Assembly (NCBI GenBank): GCA_002086835.1
Contig: MVIG01000001.1
Location: 558,001 to 622,000 of the forward strand
DNA: 64,000 bases
From: Mycolicibacterium porcinum
Lineage (GTDB): Bacteria > Actinomycetota > Actinomycetes > Mycobacteriales > Mycobacteriaceae
Direction of reading: 5' to 3'
Every line of letters starts with the position of its first letter. Position 1 is the stretch's first letter. Under the pieces are notes generated by a model. The model saw only the letters and a program-made list of their open reading frames with translations, did not search any database and was not told where the DNA came from. The translations under genes were made by a program, and so were the position numbers. This document shows positions 1 through 8,400 of this stretch, one piece after another.

Positions 1-604
1 TGTTCCCGCGGTGTTCAGCAAGTTCTGCCGGCTCGACGGAACGGGGACGCGTGCCCTGTTCGAATTCGCCAGTGGGCGAGCGGCAATCGAGGTTCGTCCG
101 TTCATGGGGCTGTGCGGTGTGACCCCTTCCGGTCCGGAGGCGCGCAGCACAATCCCACCCGGACCGTTCGGCGGCAACATGGATGTGCGGGACCTCGTGG
201 TCGGCAGCTCGCTGTACCTGCCGGTCCAGGTGCCCGGCGCGGGGTTCTACCTTGGCGACCCGCACTTCGCCCAGGGCAACGGCGAGATCGCCCTTACGGC
301 ACTCGAAGGGTCGTTACGGGTCACGGCACGCCTGACGACCGTGACCGCACTGACACCACCCCGGGCGCCGATGCCGTTCGCCGACACCGAAGATCACTGG
401 ATCGTCCTCGGCATGAACGAGAGCCTCGATGAGGCCATGCGTCAATGCGCTCAATTGTCGGTCGACTTTCTGTCGGCGCATACCGGGATGACGCCGAGCG
501 AGGCATACCTCTATCTCAGTGCGGCAGCCGATTTCTCGGTGACACAGGTGGTTGACATCGTCAAGGGTGTGCACTGCTCGATTCGCAAATCCGACTTCTA
601 CTAG
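1..604 (+). CDS. Acetamidase/formamidase family protein, 3' part
   Basis: Only the C-terminal 200 residues or so are in the window; the reading frame is open through base 2, so the start lies upstream. The family hydrolyses short amides such as formamide or acetamide to the acid and ammonia. The segment has the family signatures GGNMDVRDL, YLPVQVPGAGFYLGDPH and FAQGNGE, where metal-binding and catalytic residues of the family lie. The next gene, a cytosine-deaminase-like amidohydrolase, begins 7 bases after the stop, so the two are probably cotranscribed in nitrogen scavenging. The substrate cannot be told from sequence. Confidence 0.85.
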   Translation, partial: VPAVFSKFCRLDGTGTRALFEFASGRAAIEVRPFMGLCGVTPSGPEARSTIPPGPFGGNMDVRDLVVGSSLYLPVQVPGAGFYLGDPHFAQGNGEIALTALEGSLRVTARLTTVTALTPPRAPMPFADTEDHWIVLGMNESLDEAMRQCAQLSVDFLSAHTGMTPSEAYLYLSAAADFSVTQVVDIVKGVHCSIRKSDFY

Positions 605-611
605 GAGCACA

Positions 612-1850
612 ATGGAGACTCTGCCGGTCACCGCCCACGGGCGGGCCGTTCCGGTCCTGCACAACGCCACGTTGCCCGACGGCCGGGTCGTGGACGTGCA
701 CCTGGAACACGGAAGGGTCCGTGACGTCGTTACGGCGGCCGGAGCTTTACCGATCGGCGATGAAATCGACCTCACCGGGCATCTGCTACTGACCGCTCCG
801 GCTGAGCCGCACGCCCATCTGGACAAAGCGCTCTCCTTCGACGAGATCCTGCCTCCGATGGGAGATCTCGGTGCGGCCATCGCTGCCTGGGAAAGCCATA
901 CGCCGACTCTGACCGTCGAAGGAATCGCCGAGCGTGCGCACCGGGCAGCGCTGTTGTTGCTCGGTAACGGCACCACCGCGGTACGCACCCATGTGAACCT
1001 GTTGCGCGGCGACGATCCGCTGCGCGGCATCCGTGCGCTGGTCGAGGTGCGCGATGAACTCGCCCCGGTCATGGACATCCAGATCGTTGCCATGGCGCCC
1101 TACTTCGCCGACGACGAGGCCGTGCACGCTGCCCTTGACCTCGGTGCCGATTTGGTCGGCGGCCATCCACACCAGACACCGGATCCGAGCGGGAATCTGC
1201 AGCGGTTGTTGGCGATTGCACGGGTCCGCAACGTGGGCGTCGACATGCATACCGACGAGCAACTCAACCCGATGATGCTGACGCTGGAAGAACTGGCTCA
1301 TTCGGTGCGCGACTGGCCACAGTCGATGCCGGTCACCGCTGGGCACTGCGTCAGCCTGGGTATGGTGCAGCCCGCTGTGCTCGACCGCGTGATCCGCGCG
1401 GTGAAGGACAGCGACGTCGGGATCGTCAGCCTCCCGATCACCAACCTGTACCTGCAAGGCTGGGCCGACCCTGTCGCCATGCCGCGCGGACTCACCGCCG
1501 TCCGCGCACTCTTGGACGCCGGGGTGCGGGTCGCCGGCGGCGCCGACAACGTGCGCGACCCATACAATCCACTGGGCCGTAGCGACGCGCTCGAAACCGC
1601 GATGCTGCTCGTCGCGGCCGGGCATCTGTCGGTCAGTGAGGCCTACCGTGCCGTCAGCGTCGGCGCGCGCGACATCATGGGGCTGCCAGAAGCCGGCGTG
1701 GCCACCGGACTGTCCGCGGATTTCCTGGCCATCCGGTCGTCGACCCTGGAGGAGGCGGTGGCCGGCGCCCCGCAGGACCGAATCGTGCTGAGCCGGGGCA
1801 GGATCGTATCGGTCAGCCGCACCAGCAGGTCCTGCGTCGCGACCAGGTGA
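612..1850 (+). CDS. Amidohydrolase, cytosine deaminase-like
   Basis: This 412-residue metal-dependent hydrolase has the amidohydrolase HxH metal motif in AEPHAHLDK, then VDMHTDE, AGHCVSLG and GGADNVRDP, the usual order of ligands in cytosine deaminase and related deaminases. The ATG at 612 is chosen because AGGAG lies 5-9 bases ahead of it; an upstream in-frame ATG at 552 falls inside the preceding gene. It probably acts in the cytosol on a cyclic amide or amine, together with the acetamidase-like enzyme encoded just upstream. The exact substrate is unknown. Confidence 0.85.
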   Translation: METLPVTAHGRAVPVLHNATLPDGRVVDVHLEHGRVRDVVTAAGALPIGDEIDLTGHLLLTAPAEPHAHLDKALSFDEILPPMGDLGAAIAAWESHTPTLTVEGIAERAHRAALLLLGNGTTAVRTHVNLLRGDDPLRGIRALVEVRDELAPVMDIQIVAMAPYFADDEAVHAALDLGADLVGGHPHQTPDPSGNLQRLLAIARVRNVGVDMHTDEQLNPMMLTLEELAHSVRDWPQSMPVTAGHCVSLGMVQPAVLDRVIRAVKDSDVGIVSLPITNLYLQGWADPVAMPRGLTAVRALLDAGVRVAGGADNVRDPYNPLGRSDALETAMLLVAAGHLSVSEAYRAVSVGARDIMGLPEAGVATGLSADFLAIRSSTLEEAVAGAPQDRIVLSRGRIVSVSRTSRSCVATR

Positions 1851-1857
1851 CGTACGT

Positions 1858-2778
1858 TCAGTACAGCCGATCCTCCTTGAGGGCCAGCGCGGTGGTGCCC
1901 CTGGTGTAGCTGACCTCCCGGATCCCCAATACGTCGTGCAGGCGGCCCGGCGGAAGGGTCAGCGGTTTGGGGGCCGGCGCGTCGCCGGGATGCGGCAGCG
2001 GGTAGGCCGTCGTGGTGCCGCTGTAGAACGTGACATTGCCCTCGGTTTTCGAGAACAGTTGGTGGACATGCCCATTGAGGCACGTCACCGATGAGAACCG
2101 GCGTAGGTGGCTCAGCGCCCTGGCGGCATCGTCGGTGCCCCAACCCCAGTCCGGGTACATCGCGAACAACGGGATGTGGCTGAACACCACGATCGGGGTG
2201 TCCGAGGACAACGGGGCGACGTCCTTCTCGACCCAGTCGAGCTGATCGACACCGAGGTGCCCGAGCTTCTTCAGATTGAGCGTGTTGACCAGCCCGATGA
2301 CATGCACCCCGGCGACATCGAAGCTGTACCAGCCGTCGCCGCGGGTGTCCGTGCCGAACACAGACCGGTATTTCTGGCCGGCGTCGTCGACGGAGTCGTG
2401 TTCACCGGGCACGGTGAACACGCGCGGCGTCTTGAGTCCCTGCATCATCTGTTTGACCTGGTCGAACTGGGCCGGCGTGGACAGGTGGGTGAGATCGCCG
2501 GTGTGGATCACGAAGTCCGGTGTGTAGTCCAGGGAGTTGATCTGCTCGATGGCCCGGCCGAACGACCCGGCCACATCGGGGTTGGCCGCGCCGGTGAATC
2601 CGATGTGGCTGTCGGAGACCTGGGCGAAACGCAGAGTCGGTTGTGCGACATCGGCACCGCGTGAGCCGGCCGCATGTGAGATGACCTCGCCGCCGACGAC
2701 AGCAAGACCGACCGCGGTACCGAACCAGGCGCCGTGCCGGATGAGCTGGCGGCGCGTCATGGTGTGCGGATCGGTCAT
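1858..2778 (-). CDS. Tat-exported metallophosphoesterase
   Basis: The 306-residue protein opens with a twin-arginine signal (TRRQLIR followed by a hydrophobic stretch to about residue 32). It then shows the calcineurin-like phosphoesterase motifs in order: QVSDSHIG, HTGDLTH, GEHD, FSHIP and NGHVHQ, which bind two metal ions. It should act outside the membrane as a phosphatase or phosphodiesterase. Its ATG overlaps the TGA of the cupredoxin gene by four bases, so the two are translationally coupled. A long in-frame extension upstream of 2778 is a shadow of that gene. The substrate is unknown. Confidence 0.9.
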   Translation of the reverse strand: MTDPHTMTRRQLIRHGAWFGTAVGLAVVGGEVISHAAGSRGADVAQPTLRFAQVSDSHIGFTGAANPDVAGSFGRAIEQINSLDYTPDFVIHTGDLTHLSTPAQFDQVKQMMQGLKTPRVFTVPGEHDSVDDAGQKYRSVFGTDTRGDGWYSFDVAGVHVIGLVNTLNLKKLGHLGVDQLDWVEKDVAPLSSDTPIVVFSHIPLFAMYPDWGWGTDDAARALSHLRRFSSVTCLNGHVHQLFSKTEGNVTFYSGTTTAYPLPHPGDAPAPKPLTLPPGRLHDVLGIREVSYTRGTTALALKEDRLY

Positions 2779-3179
2779 GGCGTCACCACCACGGTGCCGC
2801 GCATGACCGGATGGATCGAGCAGATGTAGTCGTAGCTGCCCGGGTTGGTGAATGTGAAGCTGAAGGTGGCGTTGGCGTCCATGCCGGGGGAGCGGAACGA
2901 GCCGTCTCCGGCGGTGACGGTGTGCGGTTCCTCGTCGTGGTTGGTCCAGGTCACCGTGTCGCCGCGGTGCACCGTCAGGGTGGCCGGCGTGAACGCGAAG
3001 TTGTCGATGCTCACCGCGGTGCCGACGACCGGGGCAGGGGCCGGGCTCGCCGGCGCTGCGGTGCTCATCGGTGCCATGTCGGGCATGGGCGGCGGCGCGG
3101 CGGACGGCGGGTGAGAGCACGCGGTTGCCGTCGCCACCAAGGCGACGGCAACCGCAGATGCCGGGAATCTTCGGACCAT
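2775..3179 (-). CDS. Cupredoxin-domain (plastocyanin-like) lipoprotein
   Basis: This 134-residue protein has an N-terminal hydrophobic signal ending in ATAC at about residue 21, a probable though not perfect lipobox. A Pro/Ala-rich linker follows, then a single blue-copper domain with ligands visible as EPHTV, C and H in YICSIHP, and a following Met. It should carry electrons or copper outside the membrane. GGAGG lies 6 bases before the ATG. It is the first gene of an operon with the metallophosphoesterase and is divergent from an ECF sigma factor gene. A TGTAAC-type box precedes it. Confidence 0.88.
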   Translation of the reverse strand: MVRRFPASAVAVALVATATACSHPPSAAPPPMPDMAPMSTAAPASPAPAPVVGTAVSIDNFAFTPATLTVHRGDTVTWTNHDEEPHTVTAGDGSFRSPGMDANATFSFTFTNPGSYDYICSIHPVMRGTVVVTP

Positions 3180-3225
3180 CGGGACCTCCGTTGGGCTGTG
3201 GAGCGGTACAAAGCGGTCATCACGA

Positions 3226-3244
3226 GATAGCGCCGGGGGTTACA
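3226..3244 (-). promoter_or_regulatory. TGTAAC-N9-TATC box before cupredoxin gene
   Basis: On the minus strand TGTAAC is followed by nine GC-rich bases and TATC, 47 bases ahead of the cupredoxin start. The same arrangement occurs at 3281 and 4605 on the plus strand. It is likely a recognition element for the ECF sigma factor encoded next door; this is inference from the repeats and their positions. Confidence 0.55.
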
Positions 3245-3280
3245 GAGGTGGATGCTGATCAGATGCGGGCAACGTTCGCG

Positions 3281-3299
3281 TGTAACCGCCGGCCCTATC
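3281..3299 (+). promoter_or_regulatory. TGTAAC-N9-TATC box before ECF sigma gene
   Basis: TGTAAC, nine GC-rich bases and TATC lie 51 bases ahead of the ECF sigma start, suggesting autoregulation. The box matches those at 3226 (minus) and 4605. Confidence 0.55.
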
Positions 3300-3349
3300 T
3301 AGGTGGGTGATGGTGCAGAAGTCTTCGCCCCAGTCCGCGGGAATCCTCG

Positions 3350-3886
3350 ATGCCGACCCCGCGTGAGCGCCCTGAGCTGCGCATTGTGCCCGAGGCGTGT
3401 TATCCGAGCTGGGAAGCCGTCTACGACGACAATGTGACGTGGGTGTACCGGCTGCTCTATGCGCGGCTGGGCAGTCGTTCGGACGCCGAGGATCTCACCT
3501 CCGAGGTGTTCCTGGCCGCGCTGCGACCGCTGCGACTGTCGGCGAGCGTGGCCGAGGTCCGCTCGTACCTGCGCGCCACCGCACGCACTGTGCTGGCGGC
3601 GCATTGGCGGGCCACCATGGGTCGCGAGATCACCGCGATCAGCGACGATGTGGCCGCACCCGATCCGGAACCAGCCGAGGGGGCCGGCACCGCCCCGCAG
3701 CGCGTCGCGGCCGTCCTGGCGCAGCTGCCGCCGCAGTACCGTAGGGTGCTGGAACTTCGTTTCCTACAGGGGCGTTCGGTGCGGGAGTCGGCGACCGACA
3801 TGGGAGTCAGTGTCGCGAACGCGAAGGTGTTGCAGCACCGGGCATTGCGATTGGCCGCTCAGATCAACGAGGGAGAGCCACGGTGA
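3350..3886 (+). CDS. ECF-type RNA polymerase sigma factor
   Basis: The 178-residue protein has sigma region 2 (about 20-85, with SDAEDLTSEVFLAAL) and region 4 (about 118-170, with LPPQYRRVLELRFLQG and a helix-turn-helix), and no regions 1 or 3, which is the extracytoplasmic-function layout. The next gene, a membrane-anchored Rieske protein, overlaps its stop by four bases (GTGA), so the pair is coupled as sigma and anti-sigma genes often are. Likely targets are this operon, the divergent cupredoxin operon and the gene at 4661, all preceded by the same box. Confidence 0.9.
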   Translation: MPTPRERPELRIVPEACYPSWEAVYDDNVTWVYRLLYARLGSRSDAEDLTSEVFLAALRPLRLSASVAEVRSYLRATARTVLAAHWRATMGREITAISDDVAAPDPEPAEGAGTAPQRVAAVLAQLPPQYRRVLELRFLQGRSVRESATDMGVSVANAKVLQHRALRLAAQINEGEPR

Positions 3887-4599
3887 CCAGGCGTGGGGTA
3901 CGCAAATACGTCGACGATCTACTCGCCGGGCGACGACCGGCATCCTTCCCTGCCGACGATTTCGACGCTGCCCAGATCCGCACGGCGATAGAGCTGCGGG
4001 CCGCCGAGCCCGGTGCCGACGAGCCACGACCCGAGTTCGTGGACGGTCTCAAGAGCCGTATCGCCCAGCAGTTTTCCCCCGGGGAGCTGGAGGGCGCGGC
4101 TCCCACGCACCAGCGGCTGTCGGCGACGCGGCGGCAGGTGATCGTCGGCAGCGCCGCCGCGGCGACCGCTGCCGTCGCGGCCGTGTCGATCGAGCACCTG
4201 GTGACCGGCCGTGGGGTCCCGGCAGGCACCGAGCAGGCCGGAGCTGAACTGGTGCCCAACGAGGGCGCGTGGTTGGCGGTGGCGAAAAGCGCCGACCTGG
4301 CCGAGGGGTCGGTATTGCCGTTCGAACTCCCGACGGTGACGGGCTTTGTGCGCCGCGCGGCGGGCGGCAACGTCGAGGCGGTCTCGGGCGTGTGCACTCA
4401 TCAGGGTTGCAAGCTTTGGTTCGACGACTCCGCGGACAGCCTGCGCTGCCCATGCCATGTGACGTCGTTCTCGCCCGCCGGCGAGGTGCTCACACATCAA
4501 CTTCCGATCGCGCCGAAACCGCTGCCGCACTTCGAGGTTCGGGAACGTGCAGGGAACATCGAGGTGCTCGCACCCCGACCGCCGGCCCGGCCGGCCTGA
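3883..4599 (+). CDS. Membrane-anchored Rieske [2Fe-2S] protein, candidate anti-sigma partner
   Basis: This 238-residue protein has a cytosolic N-terminal region of about 80 residues, then a twin-arginine-like TRRQVIVG followed by one hydrophobic helix (about 86-103). The C-terminal Rieske domain carries both cluster boxes: CTHQGC (Cys171, His173) and CPCH (Cys189, His192). Rieske proteins with such an anchor are usually inserted by Tat with the cluster outside. The GTG start overlaps the ECF sigma stop, with GGGAG seven bases upstream. The layout fits a redox-sensing anti-sigma factor, but that role is inferred from position; it could simply be an electron carrier. Confidence 0.85.
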   Translation: MTRRGVRKYVDDLLAGRRPASFPADDFDAAQIRTAIELRAAEPGADEPRPEFVDGLKSRIAQQFSPGELEGAAPTHQRLSATRRQVIVGSAAAATAAVAAVSIEHLVTGRGVPAGTEQAGAELVPNEGAWLAVAKSADLAEGSVLPFELPTVTGFVRRAAGGNVEAVSGVCTHQGCKLWFDDSADSLRCPCHVTSFSPAGEVLTHQLPIAPKPLPHFEVRERAGNIEVLAPRPPARPA

Positions 4600-4604
4600 G
4601 CTCG

Positions 4605-4623
4605 TGTAACTCCCGCGCATATC
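4605..4623 (+). promoter_or_regulatory. TGTAAC-N9-TATC box before small secreted protein gene
   Basis: This is the third copy of the ECF-linked box. It starts six bases after the Rieske stop and ends 38 bases before the ATG at 4661, which suggests the secreted protein belongs to the same regulon. Confidence 0.5.
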
Positions 4624-4660
4624 GATAGGTGACACCTACAGAACGCGGGAGGGCCGCCTG

Positions 4661-4939
4661 ATGAACAGATCGATATACGCCGTCGCGGTGACCACGGCAC
4701 TCGCCGGAGCCACCTTGTCGGCCGCGCCGGTGACGGCGGCACCCACCGGCGGTACCCGCGCACCCGATGTGGTGCAGGAGCTGACCGCCGCCGGCTATTC
4801 CGTCCAGATCAACGGGGACAACGGGATTCCGTTGTCGCAGTGCACTGTGACGGGCGTACACGGCGTGCCTGCCACGACCGCTGCCGCGCTGCAGTACACG
4901 ACCGTGTACGTCGACGTCGAATGTGAATCCGAGGGATGA
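4661..4939 (+). CDS. Small secreted protein of unknown function
   Basis: The 92-residue product has a clear Sec signal peptide ending near PVTAA (about residue 27), leaving a mature domain of about 65 residues with two cysteines that could form a disulfide. It resembles short secreted mycobacterial proteins without assigned function. GGGAGGG lies about nine bases before the ATG. The shared TGTAAC box upstream ties it to the ECF sigma module. No function is claimed. Confidence 0.75.
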   Translation: MNRSIYAVAVTTALAGATLSAAPVTAAPTGGTRAPDVVQELTAAGYSVQINGDNGIPLSQCTVTGVHGVPATTAAALQYTTVYVDVECESEG

Positions 4940-4943
4940 TCCC

Positions 4944-6494
4944 TCACCCGAAATGCACGCCCTGGGCCAGCGGTAGCTCCGAGGAGTAGTTGACCGTGTT
5001 GGTCGCGCGCCGCATGTACGCCTTCCAGGCGTCCGACCCGGATTCGCGGCCTCCGCCGGTGTGCTTCTCGCCGCCGAACGCACCGCCGATCTCGGCGCCG
5101 GAGGTCCCGATGTTGACGTTGGCGATGCCGCAGTCGGAGCCGTCGGCGGCCATGAACCGCTCGGCCTCGCGCACATCGGTGGTGAAGATCGCCGACGAAA
5201 GGCCCTGCGGTACCGCGTTGTTGAACGCGATCGCGTCGTCGAGATCGTCGTAGGTCAGCACGTAGAGAATCGGCGCGAAGGTCTCGCTGTGCACCACCGC
5301 GGTCTGTTCCGGCATCCGCACCACGGCGGGGGCGACATAGAACGCACCCTCGTCACCGAGGTCGTGCCGTTCGCCGCCGAACACCTCGCCGCCGTCGGCG
5401 CGGGCCTGCTCCAACGCCCCGACCATGTCGCGGTAGGCGCGCGTGTGGATGAGTGGCCCGACCAGGGTCCCGTCCACGCTCGGATCGCCGATCGGCAGGC
5501 TCTGGTAGGCCGCGACGATCCGCGACACCAGGTCGTCGGCGATGGAGGCGTGCACGATCAACCGGCGCAGTGTGGTGCAGCGCTGGCCCGCGGTGCCCGC
5601 CGCGGAGAAGACGATGGCGCGGACCGCGAGGTCCAGATCAGCCGAAGGCGTGACGATCGCGGCGTTGTTGCCGCCGAGTTCGAGCAGCACTTTGCCGAAC
5701 CGCGCCGCCACCCGAGGGCCGACCTGTTGGCCCATCCGCACCGAGCCGGTCGCGCTGACCAGTGCTACCCGTGGATCGTCGACCAACCGCGCACCCAACT
5801 CGCGTCCGCCGAGGATGAGCCTGCTCACGGACGCGGGCGCACCCACATCTGAGGCGGCGCGTTCGATCAGCGCCTGGCAGGCGATCGCGGTGAGCGGGGT
5901 GAGGTCCGACGGTTTCCACACCACGGTGTCACCGCAGACCAGCGCGACCGCGGTGTTCCACGCCCACACCGCGACAGGGAAGTTGAAAGCGGTGATGACG
6001 CCTACGACGCCCAGCGGATGCCAGGTCTCCATGAGCCGGTGTCCGGGCCGCTCGGAAGCGATGGTGCGGCCGTAGAGCTGGCGCGAGAGTCCGACGGCGA
6101 ACTGGCAGATGTCGATCATCTCCTGCACCTCTCCCAGTGCCTCGGAGGTGATCTTGCCCGCCTCCACCGTCACCAGGGTCGCCAGATCTGCCTTGTGTTC
6201 GACGAGCAACTCGCCGAGGCGGGCCACCAGCGCGCCCCGCACCGGCGCCGGAGTGGTGCGCCAGGTCGAGAAGGCCTGCGCGGCAGCGGCAATCGCGGCA
6301 TCGACGTGTTCCACGCTGTCTTCGGGAAGCGTGAACAAAACATCGCCGCTGATCGGTGTGCTGGCGTGCAGGCCGGGACCCGGACTGGTCGGTTCGCCGA
6401 GTTCGGCAGTCGCACCGACGGCGGTCAATGCCTGCTGGACCCGCCGGCGGAGTTCCTCGGCGGTGGGGAGATCGGTGCGTTCGGTGGTGGTCAT
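4944..6494 (-). CDS. pcd: Piperideine-6-carboxylate (aldehyde) dehydrogenase
   Basis: A 516-residue NAD-dependent aldehyde dehydrogenase with the fold's landmarks: TAFNFPVAVWAWN, WKPSDLTPL, LELGGNNA (catalytic Glu) and GTAGQRCTT (catalytic Cys). Together with lat nearby it should oxidise piperideine-6-carboxylate, the cyclised product of lysine 6-transamination, to 2-aminoadipate. The ATG at 6494 follows AGAAAGG; a longer in-frame reading would run into lrpA. It is divergent from lrpA across only 42 bases. The assignment rests on family resemblance and on the pcd-lrpA-lat order known in mycobacteria. Confidence 0.9.
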   Translation of the reverse strand: MTTTERTDLPTAEELRRRVQQALTAVGATAELGEPTSPGPGLHASTPISGDVLFTLPEDSVEHVDAAIAAAAQAFSTWRTTPAPVRGALVARLGELLVEHKADLATLVTVEAGKITSEALGEVQEMIDICQFAVGLSRQLYGRTIASERPGHRLMETWHPLGVVGVITAFNFPVAVWAWNTAVALVCGDTVVWKPSDLTPLTAIACQALIERAASDVGAPASVSRLILGGRELGARLVDDPRVALVSATGSVRMGQQVGPRVAARFGKVLLELGGNNAAIVTPSADLDLAVRAIVFSAAGTAGQRCTTLRRLIVHASIADDLVSRIVAAYQSLPIGDPSVDGTLVGPLIHTRAYRDMVGALEQARADGGEVFGGERHDLGDEGAFYVAPAVVRMPEQTAVVHSETFAPILYVLTYDDLDDAIAFNNAVPQGLSSAIFTTDVREAERFMAADGSDCGIANVNIGTSGAEIGGAFGGEKHTGGGRESGSDAWKAYMRRATNTVNYSSELPLAQGVHFG

Positions 6495-6536
6495 CGTGTG
6501 CCTTTCTGGGGTCGCCGAGGAGTTACAGTGCGGGCC

Positions 6537-7001
6537 ATGGGTGAAGCCGACGAACACGTGCTGGACGACACCGACCGGATCCTGGTCCGTGCGCTCGCGG
6601 CGGACGGCAGGGCCACACTGGCGCAGCTGGCATCGGCGGCAGGATTGTCGGTCTCGGCGGTGCAGGCGCGGGTGCGCCGACTGGAGTCGCGGGGTGTGGT
6701 GACCGGATACGCCGCGCGCCTCAATCCCGAGGCGCTGGGCAACATGCTCTCGGCGTTCGTCGCCATCACTCCTCTCGATCCGTCCCAACCCGATGATGCA
6801 CCCGCGCGGCTGCAGCGCATCCCCGAAATCGAATCGTGCCACTCGGTGGCGGGCGAGGAGAGCTACATCCTGCTGGTCCGGGTTGCCTCGGCCCGGGCGC
6901 TGGAGGACCTGCTCCAGCGGATCAGGACCGCCGCCAACGTCCGGACGCGCAGCACCATCATTTTGCAGACATTTTACAGCGGTAGAGACTACATCCCGTA
7001 A
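6537..7001 (+). CDS. lrpA: Lrp/AsnC family transcriptional regulator
   Basis: This 154-residue regulator has an N-terminal winged helix (about 10-60, with ATLAQLASAAGLSVSAVQAR) and a C-terminal RAM ligand-binding domain ending in TIILQTFYSGRDYIP. It sits between pcd, which is divergent, and lat, which starts 52 bases downstream on the same strand, so it very likely controls lysine catabolism in response to an amino acid. A GTG nine bases upstream is also in frame, so the start could be three codons earlier. Confidence 0.9.
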   Translation: MGEADEHVLDDTDRILVRALAADGRATLAQLASAAGLSVSAVQARVRRLESRGVVTGYAARLNPEALGNMLSAFVAITPLDPSQPDDAPARLQRIPEIESCHSVAGEESYILLVRVASARALEDLLQRIRTAANVRTRSTIILQTFYSGRDYIP

Positions 7002-7010
7002 CAGTTACGG
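6996..7010. promoter_or_regulatory. 15-bp palindrome before lat, candidate LrpA operator
   Basis: CCGTAAC-A-GTTACGG is a perfect inverted repeat overlapping the lrpA stop codon and ending 43 bases before lat. A second CCGTAA half-site with a CGTTAGG partner follows at about 7027-7045. Lrp proteins bind clustered degenerate palindromes of this size; the link to LrpA is inferred from position. Confidence 0.45.
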
Positions 7011-7053
7011 TCATGACCGGCGAAAGCCGTAAAGATTCCGTTAGGATGGAGTC

Positions 7054-8400
7054 ATGACCGCAGTGCTGACGAACACGCCGCGCATGACGCCCGACCGCGT
7101 GCGCACAGTCCTGGCGCGCAGCATCCTGACCGACGGCTTCGACTTCGTCCTCGATCTGGACCGCTCTCGGGGCTCGTACCTGGTCGACGCGCGCACCGGC
7201 GAGCGTTTCTTGGACATGTTCACGTTCTTCGCGTCATCCGCACTCGGAATGAACCACCCGGCCCTGGCCGGTGATTCTCCCGAGGCCGAAGCCTTTCGCT
7301 CCGAACTCGCTCGGGTGGCGGTCAACAAACCGAGCAATTCCGACATCTACAGCGTGCCGATGGCGCGGTTCGTCGAGACCTTCCGGCGCGTGCTGGGAGA
7401 CCCGGACCTGCCGCATCTGTTCTTCGTCGACGGGGGAGCCCTGGCGGTCGAGAACGCACTCAAGGTGGCCTTCGACTGGAAGAGCCGGCACAACGAGGCC
7501 CGCGGGATCGACCCGGCGCTGGGTACCAAGGTGTTGCACCTGCGCGGGGCGTTCCACGGGCGCAGTGGCTACACCATGTCGCTGACCAACACCGATCCAG
7601 TCAAGGTGGCCCGTTTCCCGAAGTTCGACTGGCCCCGCATCGACGCCCCGTACCTGCGGCCCGGCGTGGATATCGCTGCGCTCGAAGCTGATTCGCTGAG
7701 GGCGGCGAGAGTGGCCTTCGAAGCCAACCCGCACGACATCGCGTGCTTCATCGCCGAACCGATCCAGGGTGAGGGCGGTGACCGGCACATGCGCCCCCAG
7801 TTCTTCGCGGCGATGCGCCAGTTGTGCGACGAGTTCGACGCACTGCTGATCTTCGACGAGGTGCAGACCGGTTGCGGGATCACCGGAACTGCCTGGGCCT
7901 ACCAGCAATTGGGGATGTCCCCGGATGTGGTCGCCTTCGGGAAGAAGACGCAGGTATGCGGCGTGATGGCAGGCCGGAAGGTCGACGACATCGCTGACAA
8001 CGTCTTCACGGTGAGCTCGCGGATCAATTCCACCTGGGGCGGCAACCTGGTCGACATGGTGCGCTCGCGGCGCATTCTCGAAGTGATCGAGTCCGAGGCG
8101 CTGTTCCGCAACGCTGAACTGACAGGTCACCACCTGCTCGACCAGTTACGACTGCTGGCAATGGATTTCCCCGACACGGTACTCGATCCGCGTGGCCGCG
8201 GTCTGATGTGTGCATTCAGCCTGCGCAGCACCGCTGCGCGCGACGAGCTCGTTCGGCGCATGTGGGACCGTCACGTCATCATGCTGCCGAGTGGGACCGA
8301 CTCGGTGCGGTTCCGGCCGTCGCTGGGTGTGACGCGTACGGAGATCGACGAGTGCCTGTCAGCGGTGCGGGATGCGCTGCGCGCACCGCTGACAGGCTAG
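7054..8400 (+). CDS. lat: L-lysine 6-aminotransferase
   Basis: The 448-residue fold-type I PLP enzyme transfers the epsilon-amino group of lysine to 2-oxoglutarate. The PLP-binding lysine is in FGKKTQV (about 297-298), and IFDEVQTG (266-273) provides the cofactor aspartate. GAFHGRSGYTMSLTNTD and NSTWGGN are characteristic of the LAT group. GGATGGAG lies a few bases before the ATG. The downstream nuclease-like gene ends inside its stop codon on the other strand. The enzyme is known in mycobacteria as a stationary-phase and persistence-associated protein. Confidence 0.93.
   Translation: MTAVLTNTPRMTPDRVRTVLARSILTDGFDFVLDLDRSRGSYLVDARTGERFLDMFTFFASSALGMNHPALAGDSPEAEAFRSELARVAVNKPSNSDIYSVPMARFVETFRRVLGDPDLPHLFFVDGGALAVENALKVAFDWKSRHNEARGIDPALGTKVLHLRGAFHGRSGYTMSLTNTDPVKVARFPKFDWPRIDAPYLRPGVDIAALEADSLRAARVAFEANPHDIACFIAEPIQGEGGDRHMRPQFFAAMRQLCDEFDALLIFDEVQTGCGITGTAWAYQQLGMSPDVVAFGKKTQVCGVMAGRKVDDIADNVFTVSSRINSTWGGNLVDMVRSRRILEVIESEALFRNAELTGHHLLDQLRLLAMDFPDTVLDPRGRGLMCAFSLRSTAARDELVRRMWDRHVIMLPSGTDSVRFRPSLGVTRTEIDECLSAVRDALRAPLTG

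Noticed and set aside
786..1625. A 279-codon minus-strand frame over the amidohydrolase
   Set aside because: Shadow of the plus-strand gene. It has no motif and no ribosome-binding site.
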